Shown here in pieces: positions 20,925 to 30,479 of a stretch of DNA of 64,000 nucleotides; within the stretch, counting starts at the first letter, position 1; each line of letters starts with the position of its first letter. Origin of the DNA: Chrysophaeum taylorii (taxonomy: Eukaryota > Sar > Pelagophyceae > Pelagomonadales > Pelagomonadaceae); the NCBI GenBank assembly GCA_029834535.1, contig JAQMWT010000059.1:62001-126000 (forward strand), written 5' to 3'. The notes below the pieces were generated by a model. The model saw only the letters and a program-made list of their open reading frames with translations. It was not told where the DNA came from and ran no database searches. The position numbers and the translations under genes were made by a program.

Positions 20925-22421
20925 TTACCCCTGTTTGACCTCCTTAGTTCTGACGAGGAGGCGGTGCAGGTTGTCTTGTGTTTCGGGGTCCGAGGGGTCG
21001 AGGTCATGCGCAGTCTCGAGGTCGCGGAGTGCGAGGTCGGGGCGGGCGAGGTGCTCGTAGGCGACGGCTCGGTCCTTGAAGGCTTGCGCGTACCCCGGGC
21101 GCAAGCGCAGCGCGTCGGCGAGGGGCGGGAGGGCGTTTTGCCAGCTCTCAATCCCAAGAAAGAAGCGCGCGAATTTGAGGTGAACGGCCGCGAGGGCCAC
21201 GTCGTTGGGCTCGCCGAGTAACTTGGGTCTGTCCGCCGTGGCTGCGTAGAGACGGCGGCACTCGTCGACGACCCGGACCGCGCCTTTTAAATCGCCGAGG
21301 GCGTGGAGAATCTCGGCGAGGATGATGTTGACCTCGGGCTGGAGGGGCCGCTCGACCACAGCGCGGCGGAGAAACCCGACGGCGCGGCGCAAGTAGCGGT
21401 CGTCTTTGGCATCAAAGCCGAGATGCGCGGCGGAAACGGCAGCGCCGTGGAGAGCCTCGACGTCGCGGGGCGAGGCCTCGAGGGTCTCGAGGGTCTGGGG
21501 GTAGCGGTCGCGTGCCCCGTAGGCGTACTGTTCGCCGACAGCGATGGTCTCGCCGACGTTGAGCGTCGCGTGTTTCCAGCCCGCGGGGAGGTAGACGACG
21601 TCGCCCGCGCGCTGGAGGCATCCGAGGGCGTCCCCCCGATTTCGGTCGTCCCGGTCGACCGCGGCAAAAAGAGCGCTCGAGGCGGCCACGGGGTGGACGG
21701 CGCGCAGGAAGTCGGGGTCGAGGCCGCGCCCGGGCGCCGCGACGAGCCACCGCTTGGCGCCGTGCGCGACGCCGAGCCACGTCTCGCCGTGCGTGTGGGT
21801 GGGCAAGCCGGACCTCGAGGGGCCGACGCTCAGAACAGGCCATCGATAGCCTTGGTCGTACGCGCTCGCGCGCTCTTTGCGGTCGAAAGCTTTGCTCGCG
21901 AACGCCGGCGTCTTAACGTCTCGCGCGCGAAAATTATTGGTGTCGAACGCGAATACGTCGTCGGGAGCGTCGCGCTCGAGGTGGTCGACGAGCGCAGCCA
22001 AGGTTGCGTGGTTCGTGGTCCCGCCCCCGGCGTACACGACGTCCGAGCCAGCTCCGTACTGCGTCGACGCGTCGAGCGACCGCACCCGCGCTTTCGTCCA
22101 GCGCTCGCGGTCTTCCGCGAGCCCTCCCCGAACGAGAACGGGTCGCTTGCGCGACCGATACCTCGCTTCGAACTCCCGGCTCGACAAACTCGCGTTTTCT
22201 ACCGCAAAATCGCACCAGGGGAAGCGAAGCGATCGCACGAGCTCGTACGGTTCGCTGTCGCCGTGCCACCCCCCCGTCCCCCGGCGCAAAGACGCGGCGA
22301 GCGCCAAGACGTGAGGGTCGCGCCGCCGCGACCTGGCGCCGACCAACGCGGCGACGCCCACGACCACGACGCCGACACCGACCTGGAGCCACTGCACGCC
22401 GCGCCGGCCTGACGATGCCAT
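20925..22421 (-). CDS. Membrane-anchored JmjC (cupin_8) protein with TPR repeats
   Basis: 498 residues, no intron seen. Residues 12-30 form one membrane segment (LQVGVGVVVVGVAALVGA). A JmjC/cupin_8 fold follows, with the iron-binding HTHGE (His209 or His211, Glu213) and the distal His in YLPAGWKHATLNV (His284). These are the ligands expected for a 2-oxoglutarate/Fe(II) oxygenase, so catalysis is plausible. From about 310 on there are TPR-like helical repeats (VLEA/ALRD types, e.g. GYAQAFKDRAVAYEHLARPD). Related JmjC-only proteins are protein hydroxylases; the substrate here is unknown. The gene starts 137 bp from the 3' end of the kinase gene on the same strand. Confidence 0.7.
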   Translation of the reverse strand: MASSGRRGVQWLQVGVGVVVVGVAALVGARSRRRDPHVLALAASLRRGTGGWHGDSEPYELVRSLRFPWCDFAVENASLSSREFEARYRSRKRPVLVRGGLAEDRERWTKARVRSLDASTQYGAGSDVVYAGGGTTNHATLAALVDHLERDAPDDVFAFDTNNFRARDVKTPAFASKAFDRKERASAYDQGYRWPVLSVGPSRSGLPTHTHGETWLGVAHGAKRWLVAAPGRGLDPDFLRAVHPVAASSALFAAVDRDDRNRGDALGCLQRAGDVVYLPAGWKHATLNVGETIAVGEQYAYGARDRYPQTLETLEASPRDVEALHGAAVSAAHLGFDAKDDRYLRRAVGFLRRAVVERPLQPEVNIILAEILHALGDLKGAVRVVDECRRLYAATADRPKLLGEPNDVALAAVHLKFARFFLGIESWQNALPPLADALRLRPGYAQAFKDRAVAYEHLARPDLALRDLETAHDLDPSDPETQDNLHRLLVRTKEVKQG

Positions 22422-22557
22422 GAAAACTGGGGTGATATTGAATAATTAATCCGTTGAGATCGTCGTCGCCGCCGATGAGCAACGGCGTTCTTCAATTCAA
22501 CTCAATCTAATCTTAAAGGAGGTGATCAACGAGTTGGATGCGTTCGCTCGCGCCTGC

Positions 22558-24114
22558 CTACTGGAGATCTGGCGGCGACGAGAGAGAGGAGGCGCGTTGC
22601 ATGAGCGGGGGGCTGGAGAGAGAGGAGGCGCGTTGCAAAAGCGGGGGGCTCGAGTGGTCCTGGACGGAGGGTGTGTGGGCGGCATCCTCGAGGAGCGCGT
22701 CCTCGAGCGTGAGGGAATCGAGGCTCGGGAGGGGCGAGGAGCAGCGGGATCCGCGCGAGGAGATTCGGGTGAGTTGCTGCTGGAAGTCATTACCACCACC
22801 ACCACCACCATCATTGCGGGGGGTGTCGCTGTCGACGTAGAGGACGAGCTGGGGGCTGTGCGGCGGGTCGAGAAGCTTCTGGAGGATGTCGTCCCAGGCG
22901 ACCGTGTCGAACCAGGAGGTGACCTTGAGGGCGTCGAGGGAAGCCGTACGAAACGCTGGGTTCTTCGACAGCAGGCCGCGGAGGGCGTTGCGCGCGGCCT
23001 CGATACGTCGGCCGGGCGAGGTTGGGGATCCCGCGAAGCGTCGGGAGGAGGAAGAGAGGGACGACCGGTGGGCGATTCGTGCGGCGGCGCTTTCGTCGTC
23101 TTCTTCGGAGAGGGAGCAGGACGCGAAGCTGGGAGGGGACTCAAAAAAGGCGGCCTCGAAGCGCGCGTCAAAGGCGGGGGGCTGGTGGAGGATGTTGATG
23201 AAGAGGTCTCTCGGGGTGGGTCCCTGGAAGGGGGGGGAGCCGGCAAGAAAAAAATAGGCGACGGCGCCGAGGGACCACCAGTCGCCGGCGACGCCGTCGA
23301 CGTGCTCGTCGCGGAGGCGCTCGGGGGGGGCGAAGTCGATCATCGAGGGGCTCAAGTGCGCCGAGAGTAAGCCAATGTCGGAGAGCGCGACGTGGCCGCG
23401 CCTGTCGACGAGAATGTTCGAGGGCTTGAGGGCGGCGTGGACGACGTTCTTCGAGTGGAGGTAATCGAGGGCGAGGGCGAGCTCCGAGATGTAGAAGAGG
23501 GCCGATACGTCGTCGAAGGCGCCGCGGGTCGTGACGGCGCGCGCTAACTCGTCGAGGGACGACGAGTAGACCTCGGTCGCCGAGTAGGCGCGCGCGTCGG
23601 TCTCTTCGACCCAGAGACACCTGGCGACAAACGGGTGGAGCAGGGCCTCCTGGTGGCGTTCGACCCGAATCCCACCGAGTAGACTCTTGGTGACGATTTT
23701 CACGGCGATGAGCTTTTCTTGGTCGCACTGCTTGCGCCTCGCCGCTACCGTCCGCCCGAACGCGCCGCGCCCGAGCTCGGCGACTACCTCAAAGTCCGAT
23801 ACGCACGCCTCCTCGGCGAGCGGGGTCACCATGGTCGGCAATTTCGCGCTCGCGCGCCGCAACAGCGCGTCGGGCGGTTTCGTCGACGGCGGCCGCGGCG
23901 GCGTCGACAACGACCGCTGACGCCTCGTCGGTGCCACGCTCCGCGGCGCGGCGGCGGCCAACGGAAGCCCCCTCGCCGAGTAGTCACCCTCCATCGTCTC
24001 GCTTGTCACGACCGGCTGTCGCACACTGGGGCGGAACAATTGCTTCGCCATACTACTATTCTTCTTCCTCCTACAGACCGTCGTCGTCGGAGGAAGGGAC
24101 GATGGATGATGCAA
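22558..24114 (-). CDS. AGC-like protein kinase homologue lacking the catalytic Asp (probable pseudokinase)
   Basis: 518 residues from the first ATG; a start at residue 22 (MAKQLFRPSV) is equally possible. The kinase domain spans about 108-410. Glycine loop GRGAFG (115-120) and AVKIV with Lys139 are present. The catalytic loop reads HAALKPSN (226-233) instead of HRDLKPEN, so the base Asp is Ala. The DFG is DIG (246-248). APE is APPE, and GDWWSLGAVAYFFLAGSPPF is standard for AGC kinases. ATP binding may persist while phosphotransfer should be weak or absent. The lobe is interrupted by an acidic/Ser insert (SLSEEDDESAA). The tail contains imperfect repeats of LQRASSLSSPP. Loss of the Asp could also be a lineage-specific change with retained activity. 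Confidence 0.75.
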   Translation of the reverse strand: MHHPSSLPPTTTVCRRKKNSSMAKQLFRPSVRQPVVTSETMEGDYSARGLPLAAAAPRSVAPTRRQRSLSTPPRPPSTKPPDALLRRASAKLPTMVTPLAEEACVSDFEVVAELGRGAFGRTVAARRKQCDQEKLIAVKIVTKSLLGGIRVERHQEALLHPFVARCLWVEETDARAYSATEVYSSSLDELARAVTTRGAFDDVSALFYISELALALDYLHSKNVVHAALKPSNILVDRRGHVALSDIGLLSAHLSPSMIDFAPPERLRDEHVDGVAGDWWSLGAVAYFFLAGSPPFQGPTPRDLFINILHQPPAFDARFEAAFFESPPSFASCSLSEEDDESAAARIAHRSSLSSSSRRFAGSPTSPGRRIEAARNALRGLLSKNPAFRTASLDALKVTSWFDTVAWDDILQKLLDPPHSPQLVLYVDSDTPRNDGGGGGGNDFQQQLTRISSRGSRCSSPLPSLDSLTLEDALLEDAAHTPSVQDHSSPPLLQRASSLSSPPLMQRASSLSSPPDLQ

Positions 24115-24226
24115 TTACGTCGTGGGATTCAATGGGAAAATACAATGTTTCTTAGTCAGTTAGTTGGATACGTTCTGGTTCTGAGAGCAGAGTACACAAG
24201 GAGAAGAGGGGAGCAGGGGGCTTGCT

Positions 24227-25156
24227 TCAGCAGAAGCGGCCGCCGCCCTCATGCTGCTGCTGTTGCTTGTAGCCGAAGGTGTGAGGCGCAGCGGCGACCC
24301 CCAGTGGCCCAAACAGAGAAGCTCCCGGCGAGGCCAACCCTGGTGGTGGCGGGGGGGATGAACCACCGAGCCCCGGTGGCGGGGCTCCTACTGGAGGGGG
24401 GCGGCGCGCGATGCCTGGAGGGCTAGCTCCGGCCACCATATGGCCCGTAAGGCCCGGGGGAGCGCCAACGACGGCGCCCCCCGGAGCGCGCGACGGAGGC
24501 TCCACGACGAGTGGTCGGCGGCGCTCCAGCGGCAAAGACGTTGTCGCGAGCAGTGGAGGCGGTGGGATGTCCAAGCCCTGCGCGCGACTCGCGCGCCCGT
24601 TCGTTGCCTCGCGCCAAGCAGCTTCGGCAAGCCTGCGCGATGCGTGATGTTGTGTTTCTGGTGTCGTGAGACGACAAACGCACTCATCGAGACGTTCGAC
24701 CGTGGCGAGCTTCCAAGATGATACCCAGCGTCGCTTGTCGTCCTCGGGCACCGCCTGCCCGATCGATGCCACGAGAGTGGCGAGGCTCGGACCGTTGTCG
24801 ACCGGCCGTACCGCGTTGTCATCGACAGATCGCGTCCTCATCGACGACGTAGCCGCGAGCCAACTCTGCGGTGCAGCTTGATCATCATCCTCTTCGTCGC
24901 CTTCGTCGCCGCCGTCGCCGTCGAGAATACCGCCGGGAATCCTGCTGAAATCTTCTTCGCGGTGCGAGCGCTGCGTCGCCGACGACGCCTCCGAGTCCTG
25001 GCGGCAGACGGTACCATCCGGCGACGAAACGTCCTCAGCGGGCGCCGGGAACCACTCGCGGGGCTGTGCCGACGGGAGCGTTCTGGTGTACGCCACCGCG
25101 TGGCGGTACCGCTGCCGGGCGAGCGTCGCGCGCCACGCGCTCTGTATCGTCCGCGC
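24227..25156 (-). CDS. IQ-motif, Pro-rich protein segment (3' exon)
   Basis: From an acceptor CTACAG at about 25157, the frame begins ARTIQSAWRATLARQRYRHA, a good calmodulin-type IQ motif (IQxxWRxxLxRxxY). It continues through an acidic segment (GGDEGDEEDDDQAA) and a Pro/Gly-rich tail (GAPPPGLGGSSPPPPPGLAS) to the TGA at 24229-24227. There is no upstream ATG in this frame before the acceptor, so an upstream exon is required. The donor GTGCGG inside the Lys/Arg-rich exon at about 25230 would join ...KKDANRALAQ in phase to ARTIQSAW. This segment may therefore be the C-terminus of the gene described next, rather than a separate gene. Confidence 0.5.
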   Translation of the reverse strand, partial: ARTIQSAWRATLARQRYRHAVAYTRTLPSAQPREWFPAPAEDVSSPDGTVCRQDSEASSATQRSHREEDFSRIPGGILDGDGGDEGDEEDDDQAAPQSWLAATSSMRTRSVDDNAVRPVDNGPSLATLVASIGQAVPEDDKRRWVSSWKLATVERLDECVCRLTTPETQHHASRRLAEAAWREATNGRASRAQGLDIPPPPLLATTSLPLERRRPLVVEPPSRAPGGAVVGAPPGLTGHMVAGASPPGIARRPPPVGAPPPGLGGSSPPPPPGLASPGASLFGPLGVAAAPHTFGYKQQQQHEGGGRFC

Positions 25157-25190
25157 CTGTAGAGAGCGCGACGTGAACTCGGTCTGTTAA

Positions 25191-25931
25191 CTAGAAGCGC
25201 ACCCCCCAACGTTCGGCCTTCTCGCGCTTGACGTCGTCGCGCTTCCGCACTTGCGCCAGGGCGCGGTTCGCGTCCTTCTTCTCCTTACGTTGCTTTCGGT
25301 AGTCGGCAAAGACGGCGCGTTGCCTGCGTCGCGCAGTCTCTCGCAAACAATTTCGGCTACATTAAGGCACCGCGGTCGCACTCGTGCAATCCGAGCCGTG
25401 GGGCGACGTCCTTGTCCGTTGGGAGCGACCACACAACTTTCCTGCGACAAGTGCTGACCCGCGCAGCACGACCGCGCGCGCCGCACCCCTTGGCATTCGT
25501 TCGCGGCGGCAACAGCGCCGCCGTGAGCGTGATCTCGGCCATCCGACGCTCGTCCGAGACGCGCTTCACATCGACAACCCAATGCCCCGTGCTCAAGCGC
25601 CGTGGCTCAGAGAGCTCGAGATCCGTCGATGACCCGCAAGCCGCACGACCCATTCTTCTTCTTCTTCTCGTACACAACAAAGTTAATGTCTATGTCGGCC
25701 ACACAAAAGTTGTCGATGAGGGTGGCGAGGTGCAGGACCGCCGTCGTCGAGAGGGAACCTGGAACGCCGGTCGTCGGGCGAGTCCCTTCGCTGTTCTTGT
25801 TCCTCGGGTTCTTTCGTCGGTACGTACTGACGACTACGTGGCAGCCCTGTGGCTTGAGGAAAGAGTTGAAAAGGGTACGATTTTAAAGGAGCTTAACGGA
25901 CAAATCACCAAGACTCAACACTCGGTACATA
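25191..25931 (-). CDS. Unrecognised spliced gene, probably continuing into the IQ-motif exon
   Basis: ATG at 25931-25929 gives MYRVLSLGDLS. A 47-bp intron (25898-25852, GTTAAG...CTCAAG) joins in phase to PQGCHVVVSTYRRK, then VPGSLSTTAVLHLATLIDNF and CVADIDINFVVYEKK. Coding-like sequence continues in other frames: LSEPRRLSTGHWVVDVKRVS (25610-25500) and a basic helix RRRQRAVFADYRKQRKEKKD that could run to a TAG at 25193-25191 or splice on. At least two more introns are needed and I could not fix them. The conserved-looking blocks suggest a real protein, but I cannot name the family. Its ATG is 177 bp from that of beta-tubulin 2 on the other strand. Confidence 0.45.
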
Positions 25932-26108
25932 TCTTTTAAGCAATAATCACAACGCCGTTGGCTGTGCACCGCATTGCATTGGTAACGCGAGGGAGCGCGA
26001 GCACAACACCGTGAGTAGCCCGAGTCGTGCGCGTTGTCTATGTTCGTTCGCGCCGGTCTGAAGGACATTTCACCAACGTCTCCACAGGTCCTTGCTTTAA
26101 ACAACACC
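25932..26108. promoter_or_regulatory. Probable shared promoter, beta-tubulin 2 and a divergent gene
   Basis: The 177 bp between the divergent ATGs at 25931 (minus) and 26109 (plus). It is unlike the sequence upstream of beta-tubulin 1, although the coding sequences are nearly identical. Confidence 0.35.
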
Positions 26109-27452
26109 ATGCGCGAGATCGTCCACATTCAGGGCGGCCAGTGCGGCAACCAGATCGGTGCCAAGTTCTGGGAAGTTATCTCGGATGAGCACGGCGTCGA
26201 TCCTACTGGAACCTACCACGGCGACTCGGACCTCCAGCTCGAGCGCATCAATGTGTACTACAACGAGGCCACGGGCGGCCGCTACGTCCCGCGCGCTATT
26301 CTCATGGATCTCGAGCCGGGCACGATGGATTCGGTTCGCGCGGGACCGTTCGGCCAGCTCTTCCGCCCCGATAACTTTGTGTTCGGCCAGACGGGCGCCG
26401 GGAACAACTGGGCGAAGGGCCACTACACCGAGGGCGCCGAGCTGATCGACTCGGTCCTCGATGTCGTCCGCAAGGAAGCCGAGTCGTGCGACTGCCTCCA
26501 GGGCTTCCAGCTCACGCACTCGATGGGCGGCGGCACTGGTGCCGGTATGGGCACGCTCCTCATCTCCAAGATTCGCGAGGAATACCCCGACCGCGTCATG
26601 TCGACGTACTCAGTCATCCCGTCGCCCAAGGTTTCCGACACGGTCGTCGAGCCCTACAACGCCACGCTCTCGGTCCACCAGCTCGTCGAGAACTCTGACC
26701 AATGCTTCACGCTCGACAACGAGGCGCTCTACGACATCTGCTTCCGCACCCTCAAGCTCACGACCCCGACGTACGGCGACCTCAACCACCTCATCGCCGC
26801 GGCTTTGTGCGGCACCACCTGCTCGCTCCGCTTCCCGGGCCAGCTTAACTGTGACCTTCGCAAGCTCGCGGTCAACATGGTCCCGTTCCCCCGTCTCCAC
26901 TTCTTCATGGTTGGCTTCGCGCCGCTCACGTCGCGCGGCTCGCAGCAGTACCGCGCGCTCACGGTGCCCGAGCTGACCCAGCAGCAGTTCGATGCCAAGA
27001 ACATGATGTGCGCGGCCGATCCTCGCCACGGCCGCTACCTTACCTGCTCCTGTCTCTTCCGCGGTCGCATGTCGACCAAGGAGGTCGACGAGCAGATGCT
27101 CAACGTTATCAACAAGAACTCGTCCTATTTCGTCGAGTGGATTCCCAACAACGTCAAGTCGGCAATTTGCGACATCCCGCCAAAGGGCCTCAAAATGTCG
27201 ACGACCTTCATTGGCAACTCGACCGCCATCCAGGAGACGTGGAAGCGCGTCGCCGAGCAGTTCACGGCCATGTTCCGTCGCAAAGCCTTCCTCCATTGGT
27301 ACACCGGCGAGGGTATGGACGAGATGGAGTTCACCGAGGCCGAGTCGAACATGAACGATCTTGTTTCCGAGTACCAGCAGTACCAGGACGCGACCGCCGA
27401 AGAAGAGGGCGAGTTCGACGAGGACGAAGAGGGCGACGACATGATGGGCTAA
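26109..27452 (+). CDS. TUBB: Beta-tubulin, copy 2
   Basis: 447 residues, identical in protein sequence to copy 1 at 11745. At DNA level I find only three synonymous differences (27134, 27173, 27251), all after codon 340, plus TAA instead of TAG as stop. The first roughly 1025 bases match perfectly by eye. Flanks are unrelated from the base before the ATG region and straight after the stop. A concerted-evolution mechanism (gene conversion) fits better than recent segmental duplication, because a duplication would carry flanks. No introns, the same [12 protein letters not shown] loop and acidic tail. An in-frame ATG at 26034 is present but not homologous to any tubulin leader. Confidence 0.97.
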   Translation: MREIVHIQGGQCGNQIGAKFWEVISDEHGVDPTGTYHGDSDLQLERINVYYNEATGGRYVPRAILMDLEPGTMDSVRAGPFGQLFRPDNFVFGQTGAGNNWAKGHYTEGAELIDSVLDVVRKEAESCDCLQGFQLTHSMGGGTGAGMGTLLISKIREEYPDRVMSTYSVIPSPKVSDTVVEPYNATLSVHQLVENSDQCFTLDNEALYDICFRTLKLTTPTYGDLNHLIAAALCGTTCSLRFPGQLNCDLRKLAVNMVPFPRLHFFMVGFAPLTSRGSQQYRALTVPELTQQQFDAKNMMCAADPRHGRYLTCSCLFRGRMSTKEVDEQMLNVINKNSSYFVEWIPNNVKSAICDIPPKGLKMSTTFIGNSTAIQETWKRVAEQFTAMFRRKAFLHWYTGEGMDEMEFTEAESNMNDLVSEYQQYQDATAEEEGEFDEDEEGDDMMG

Positions 27453-28454
27453 GCGGACAGACAGGCCGCGGTACTAGCAAAAACCGGCCCCATCCCCCCT
27501 ACTTTCAAACGTCAATCAAACAAAATAAAAATCCACTAAAAAATCGCCCTAATCTAGTGTGCTGTCTGCTGGATCTGAGAGAAGGAAGCATGCATACTAT
27601 CAGCGTGTAATGTGCCGCGCTGCTCTCATAATTCTTGTCCTCTGGCGGCAGCCGTTCTGCAGGCCCGTTGCTTTCTTATATATCGACAAGCTCGCTCAGC
27701 CTCGTCGTGACCTTAGGACACTGGTCGTCGCTTCCTCGACTATTGCCTTGGATGTCATCCTCGTATTTGTCCGAATTTATTTTTCGCCCTCGCGCTATAC
27801 AGTGGCTGGTACTGACGCAGGGCAAGGTAGGGTCGATATCGGGATTCGCAGACGAAGGTGAGGTTCCGTCTCTTGCCTGCCCTCCCCCGCTTCTATCTCC
27901 CTTACTCTTTCTCTCCAACTCCGGGCCAATATGATGTCCGGTCAAGCTTGTGTTGACGGCCGTGCCTAGTCGCATTCGGCGTCGAATCCTGTGGAAGATC
28001 ACGACCGCACGAGCCATCCAGCGACGGGGGGGATGAGAATCAGGAATGCTCGCCGTGACGCCTACAGCGACGGTGTCCCCCAATACTTGCCGCTGCCGTC
28101 GAGCCGACACGTTGTCAAGCGACTCTTGAAAAAAAAAAACTGCGAACTGGTAAGCCTTCGGTTAAGAACAATGGCTTCGCTTCGAGAGACAAAGACTTCA
28201 CGCTGGATCCATCCATAGGGGAACGATGGCCTCGTACGACGAGGATTTTTAGGAGTTGTGGCGGCAACTCCTGCTCGCTAAGGCTTACCCCCACTCCTTA
28301 AAGCTTGTACCGACAAAGACAGGACGCACAGAGGACAAGCACTTCTACCACACTGCGACAAGGACTCCGCCCAGGTGTGACATCAAATTTTCTGTCTCTA
28401 GTCTGTGAAGGCGTCTGAGGGGGCTAGCGCCGCTAGGTTCTGTTTTTCCAAAAG
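27453..28454. other. Intergenic, nothing recognised
   Basis: Open frames (27676-28110 minus, 27559-27861 plus) have no recognisable domain. ATAAAAATCC near 27530 could serve as the tubulin poly(A) signal. No RNA gene recognised. Confidence 0.35.
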
Positions 28455-29720
28455 ATGTGGTTGCGCCTGTGGCTTGTGATCGATGGCGTTGTGGCGTTGT
28501 GCTCGTTGGCGGACGTGGTGTCGTCGACCGGTCGGTGGTCGCGCATCGTTGCCATCGGCGATATTCGTGCGTATTATTCGCCTCCTCTGACCAAGATCTC
28601 GTGAACTGCAGACGGCGACAAGTTGGCGCTCGAAGAATGCTTGCGCGTGGCAAAAGTAGTGGACGCGTCGGGCCGGTGGACTGGCGAGAGCGGAACTCTG
28701 GTGCTCTCGCTCGGCGACATCCTGGACAGAGGGCACGAGGACTGGCAGTGTCTCAAGTTGCTGCACAGATTGAAGAATGAGGCTCGAGCCTCGCAGTCAG
28801 ACGTCGGGATGGTGCTCGGAAACCACGAGCTGGAGAATGTCAGAAATCCGCGCATCGGCGACGCTTTTGTGAGTTACGAAGCTGCGTTGGACGTACAACG
28901 CGAGCTCTTTCCCTTGGACGACCCACTGGAGGCGCGGAAGAAGGCCTTCGCCCCCGGGGGTCCTGCGGCCTCGGTGCTCGCGGACCTCTGCGGCGAGACG
29001 CCTATCGTGAGGATTGAAGGTGACACAGTCTTTGTCCACGCTGCGATCGACTTGGGCGATTCTGGCGAAATTGCTGAGTTCATACAAGTACAAAGGGGAA
29101 TGCGGGGAGCGACCGACATTCGCGTCCAAGACCTGCTCGATACGAGCTCGCTCGAGAACGTCATCCGGACGGTAAACTCCTGCGCCCGTGATCTTCTCTG
29201 CGCCGACTCGGTGCAGGAGCGCGATCGCCCGCGGTGGGCTTATGCCCTTATGAGATTACTGGTTTGGTCTCGCAGATACATGGACGACGGCCGCGGTTGC
29301 GCGGATCCAAGAGCTGCCGACCCTCAAATCCTTGGCTGCAATCGCGTCGTCGCTGGACACAACATCCAATTTTATGGCATTAACAATAACATCGGCGGCA
29401 CTATCTACCGAATTGACACGGGAATGTCGCGCTTCGTTATCAACGGCCAGATAGCCGTGCTCGAGTTGTGCGTCGACGCCTTTTCGGGCTTCGTTTCTCT
29501 CTACGCAGTCGACAAACCCTCTCTTGACATAGGCGCCCGGGCTCACCGCCGCGGATATGTAAGGGAGCTCGTCGGGCCGCGAGCACACCACTGTGGTAGT
29601 CCCGACGTCGGGAGTTGTTCCAGCGAACCTGGACCACAGCTGCCAATCTATATATTAAGCCGCCTGGCGGTAGATGTGCATCGAGCTACCGAAGTGCAGC
29701 GGCAGACTAGAGGACCGTAG
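28455..29720 (+). CDS. Shewanella-like (SLP) PPP-family metallophosphatase, secretory
   Basis: Two exons: 28455-28566 and 28612-29720, split by a 45-bp intron (GTGCGT...CTGCAG). Predicted 406 residues. The intron falls inside the His codon of the first metal motif, giving IVAIGDIHGDKL once joined. Other PPP motifs follow: SLGDILDRGHEDW (GDxxDRG), VLGNHELENVR (GNHE), TVFVHAAID and VVAGHNIQFYGI (metal-binding His). The leader MWLRLWLVIDGVVALCSLAD is a signal peptide, so the enzyme acts in the ER, outside the cell or in a plastid compartment. Spacing and wording (IYRIDTGMS near the end) fit SLP phosphatases, a group of bacterial affinity found in plants, algae and protists. The last 80 residues beyond the fold are atypical and could include unspliced sequence. 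Confidence 0.78.
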
Positions 29721-30086
29721 GGGTGAGGATGTGCTTATAAAAATAAATAAGAGCACGGACCTTTCTTTTGTGGACGGTTGCCACCTATTCTTGTCTCGAG
29801 CTCGCTTTTTGGAGGTGGCGCTTGCTCGCCGCAGCACTCTCGCCCGCGTCGCGGTGGGACCGGGCACCAAGTGAGCTTCGAGAGTCTTCAGCAATCAATG
29901 GGCAGACCTATGAGAGGATGTTTCCTCGAACGTAGCAGGACCATCTCTATACTATCGACTTGGCCGAGTTGTTCCGATCCAGGAAGCACTCTCGGAGCTT
30001 CAACCTTCAAACGGTCGCGATGGGGTAGCGCGAGTACGTCGGCCATAGTTGGCTCCTTGTGCACAAAAGGAACGCCGAGCGCTGAC
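29721..30086. other. Intergenic, converging 3' ends
   Basis: AAAAATAAATAAG at about 29740 is a plausible poly(A) signal for the phosphatase gene. No gene recognised. Confidence 0.4.
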
Positions 30087-30479
30087 CTAGCCCGGAATGT
30101 TGTACGTGCATTGCCTGCGCTGGAGTCGGCGAGGTTTTTTTCGTCAGACTCACTCGTATGTTGAGCAACATTGATCTCGACACTCGTTCAAGCACGTCGA
30201 TCGATCCTTTTCCGGCACGCCAACAGCAGGCTTTTGGCACACCGAGAGGCAATTGCTGAGGCACTGAAGATAATTGAAGTCTCGCTTCGTGCCCTTCGCG
30301 TCGCCGCTCGGACCGTCGGGATTCTTCCCAGAGATCCACACCTTGGCAGATGCGGGCGCGGCGCACGACACCGTTGAGCTTGTTGCGATCCGCAAAAAGT
30401 CCCCGCGTTGCAGTCCAACGGCGGCCGCGACGAGCAACAGGCACCACAAGCTTCGCGCAAGCGACTTGCTTCGCGACAT
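30087..30479 (-). CDS. Small Cys-rich secretory or plastid protein
   Basis: Exon 1 30479-30154 and a 28-nt last exon 30114-30087, joined across a 39-bp intron (GTGAGT...GCGCAG). Product about 117 residues. The leader MSRSKSLARSLWCLLLVAAA is a signal peptide. The mature part reads DFNYLQCLSNCLSVCQKP, then DRSTCLNECRDQCCSTYEQC, with the last Cys and TYNIPG supplied by the small exon. The pattern C-x3-C-x3-C ... C-x3-C-x3-CC-x4-C resembles a small family conserved in plants and algae and predicted to be plastid-located, whose role I do not know. The in-frame start at 30533 is less likely because the leader then begins with non-hydrophobic residues. Confidence 0.6.
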
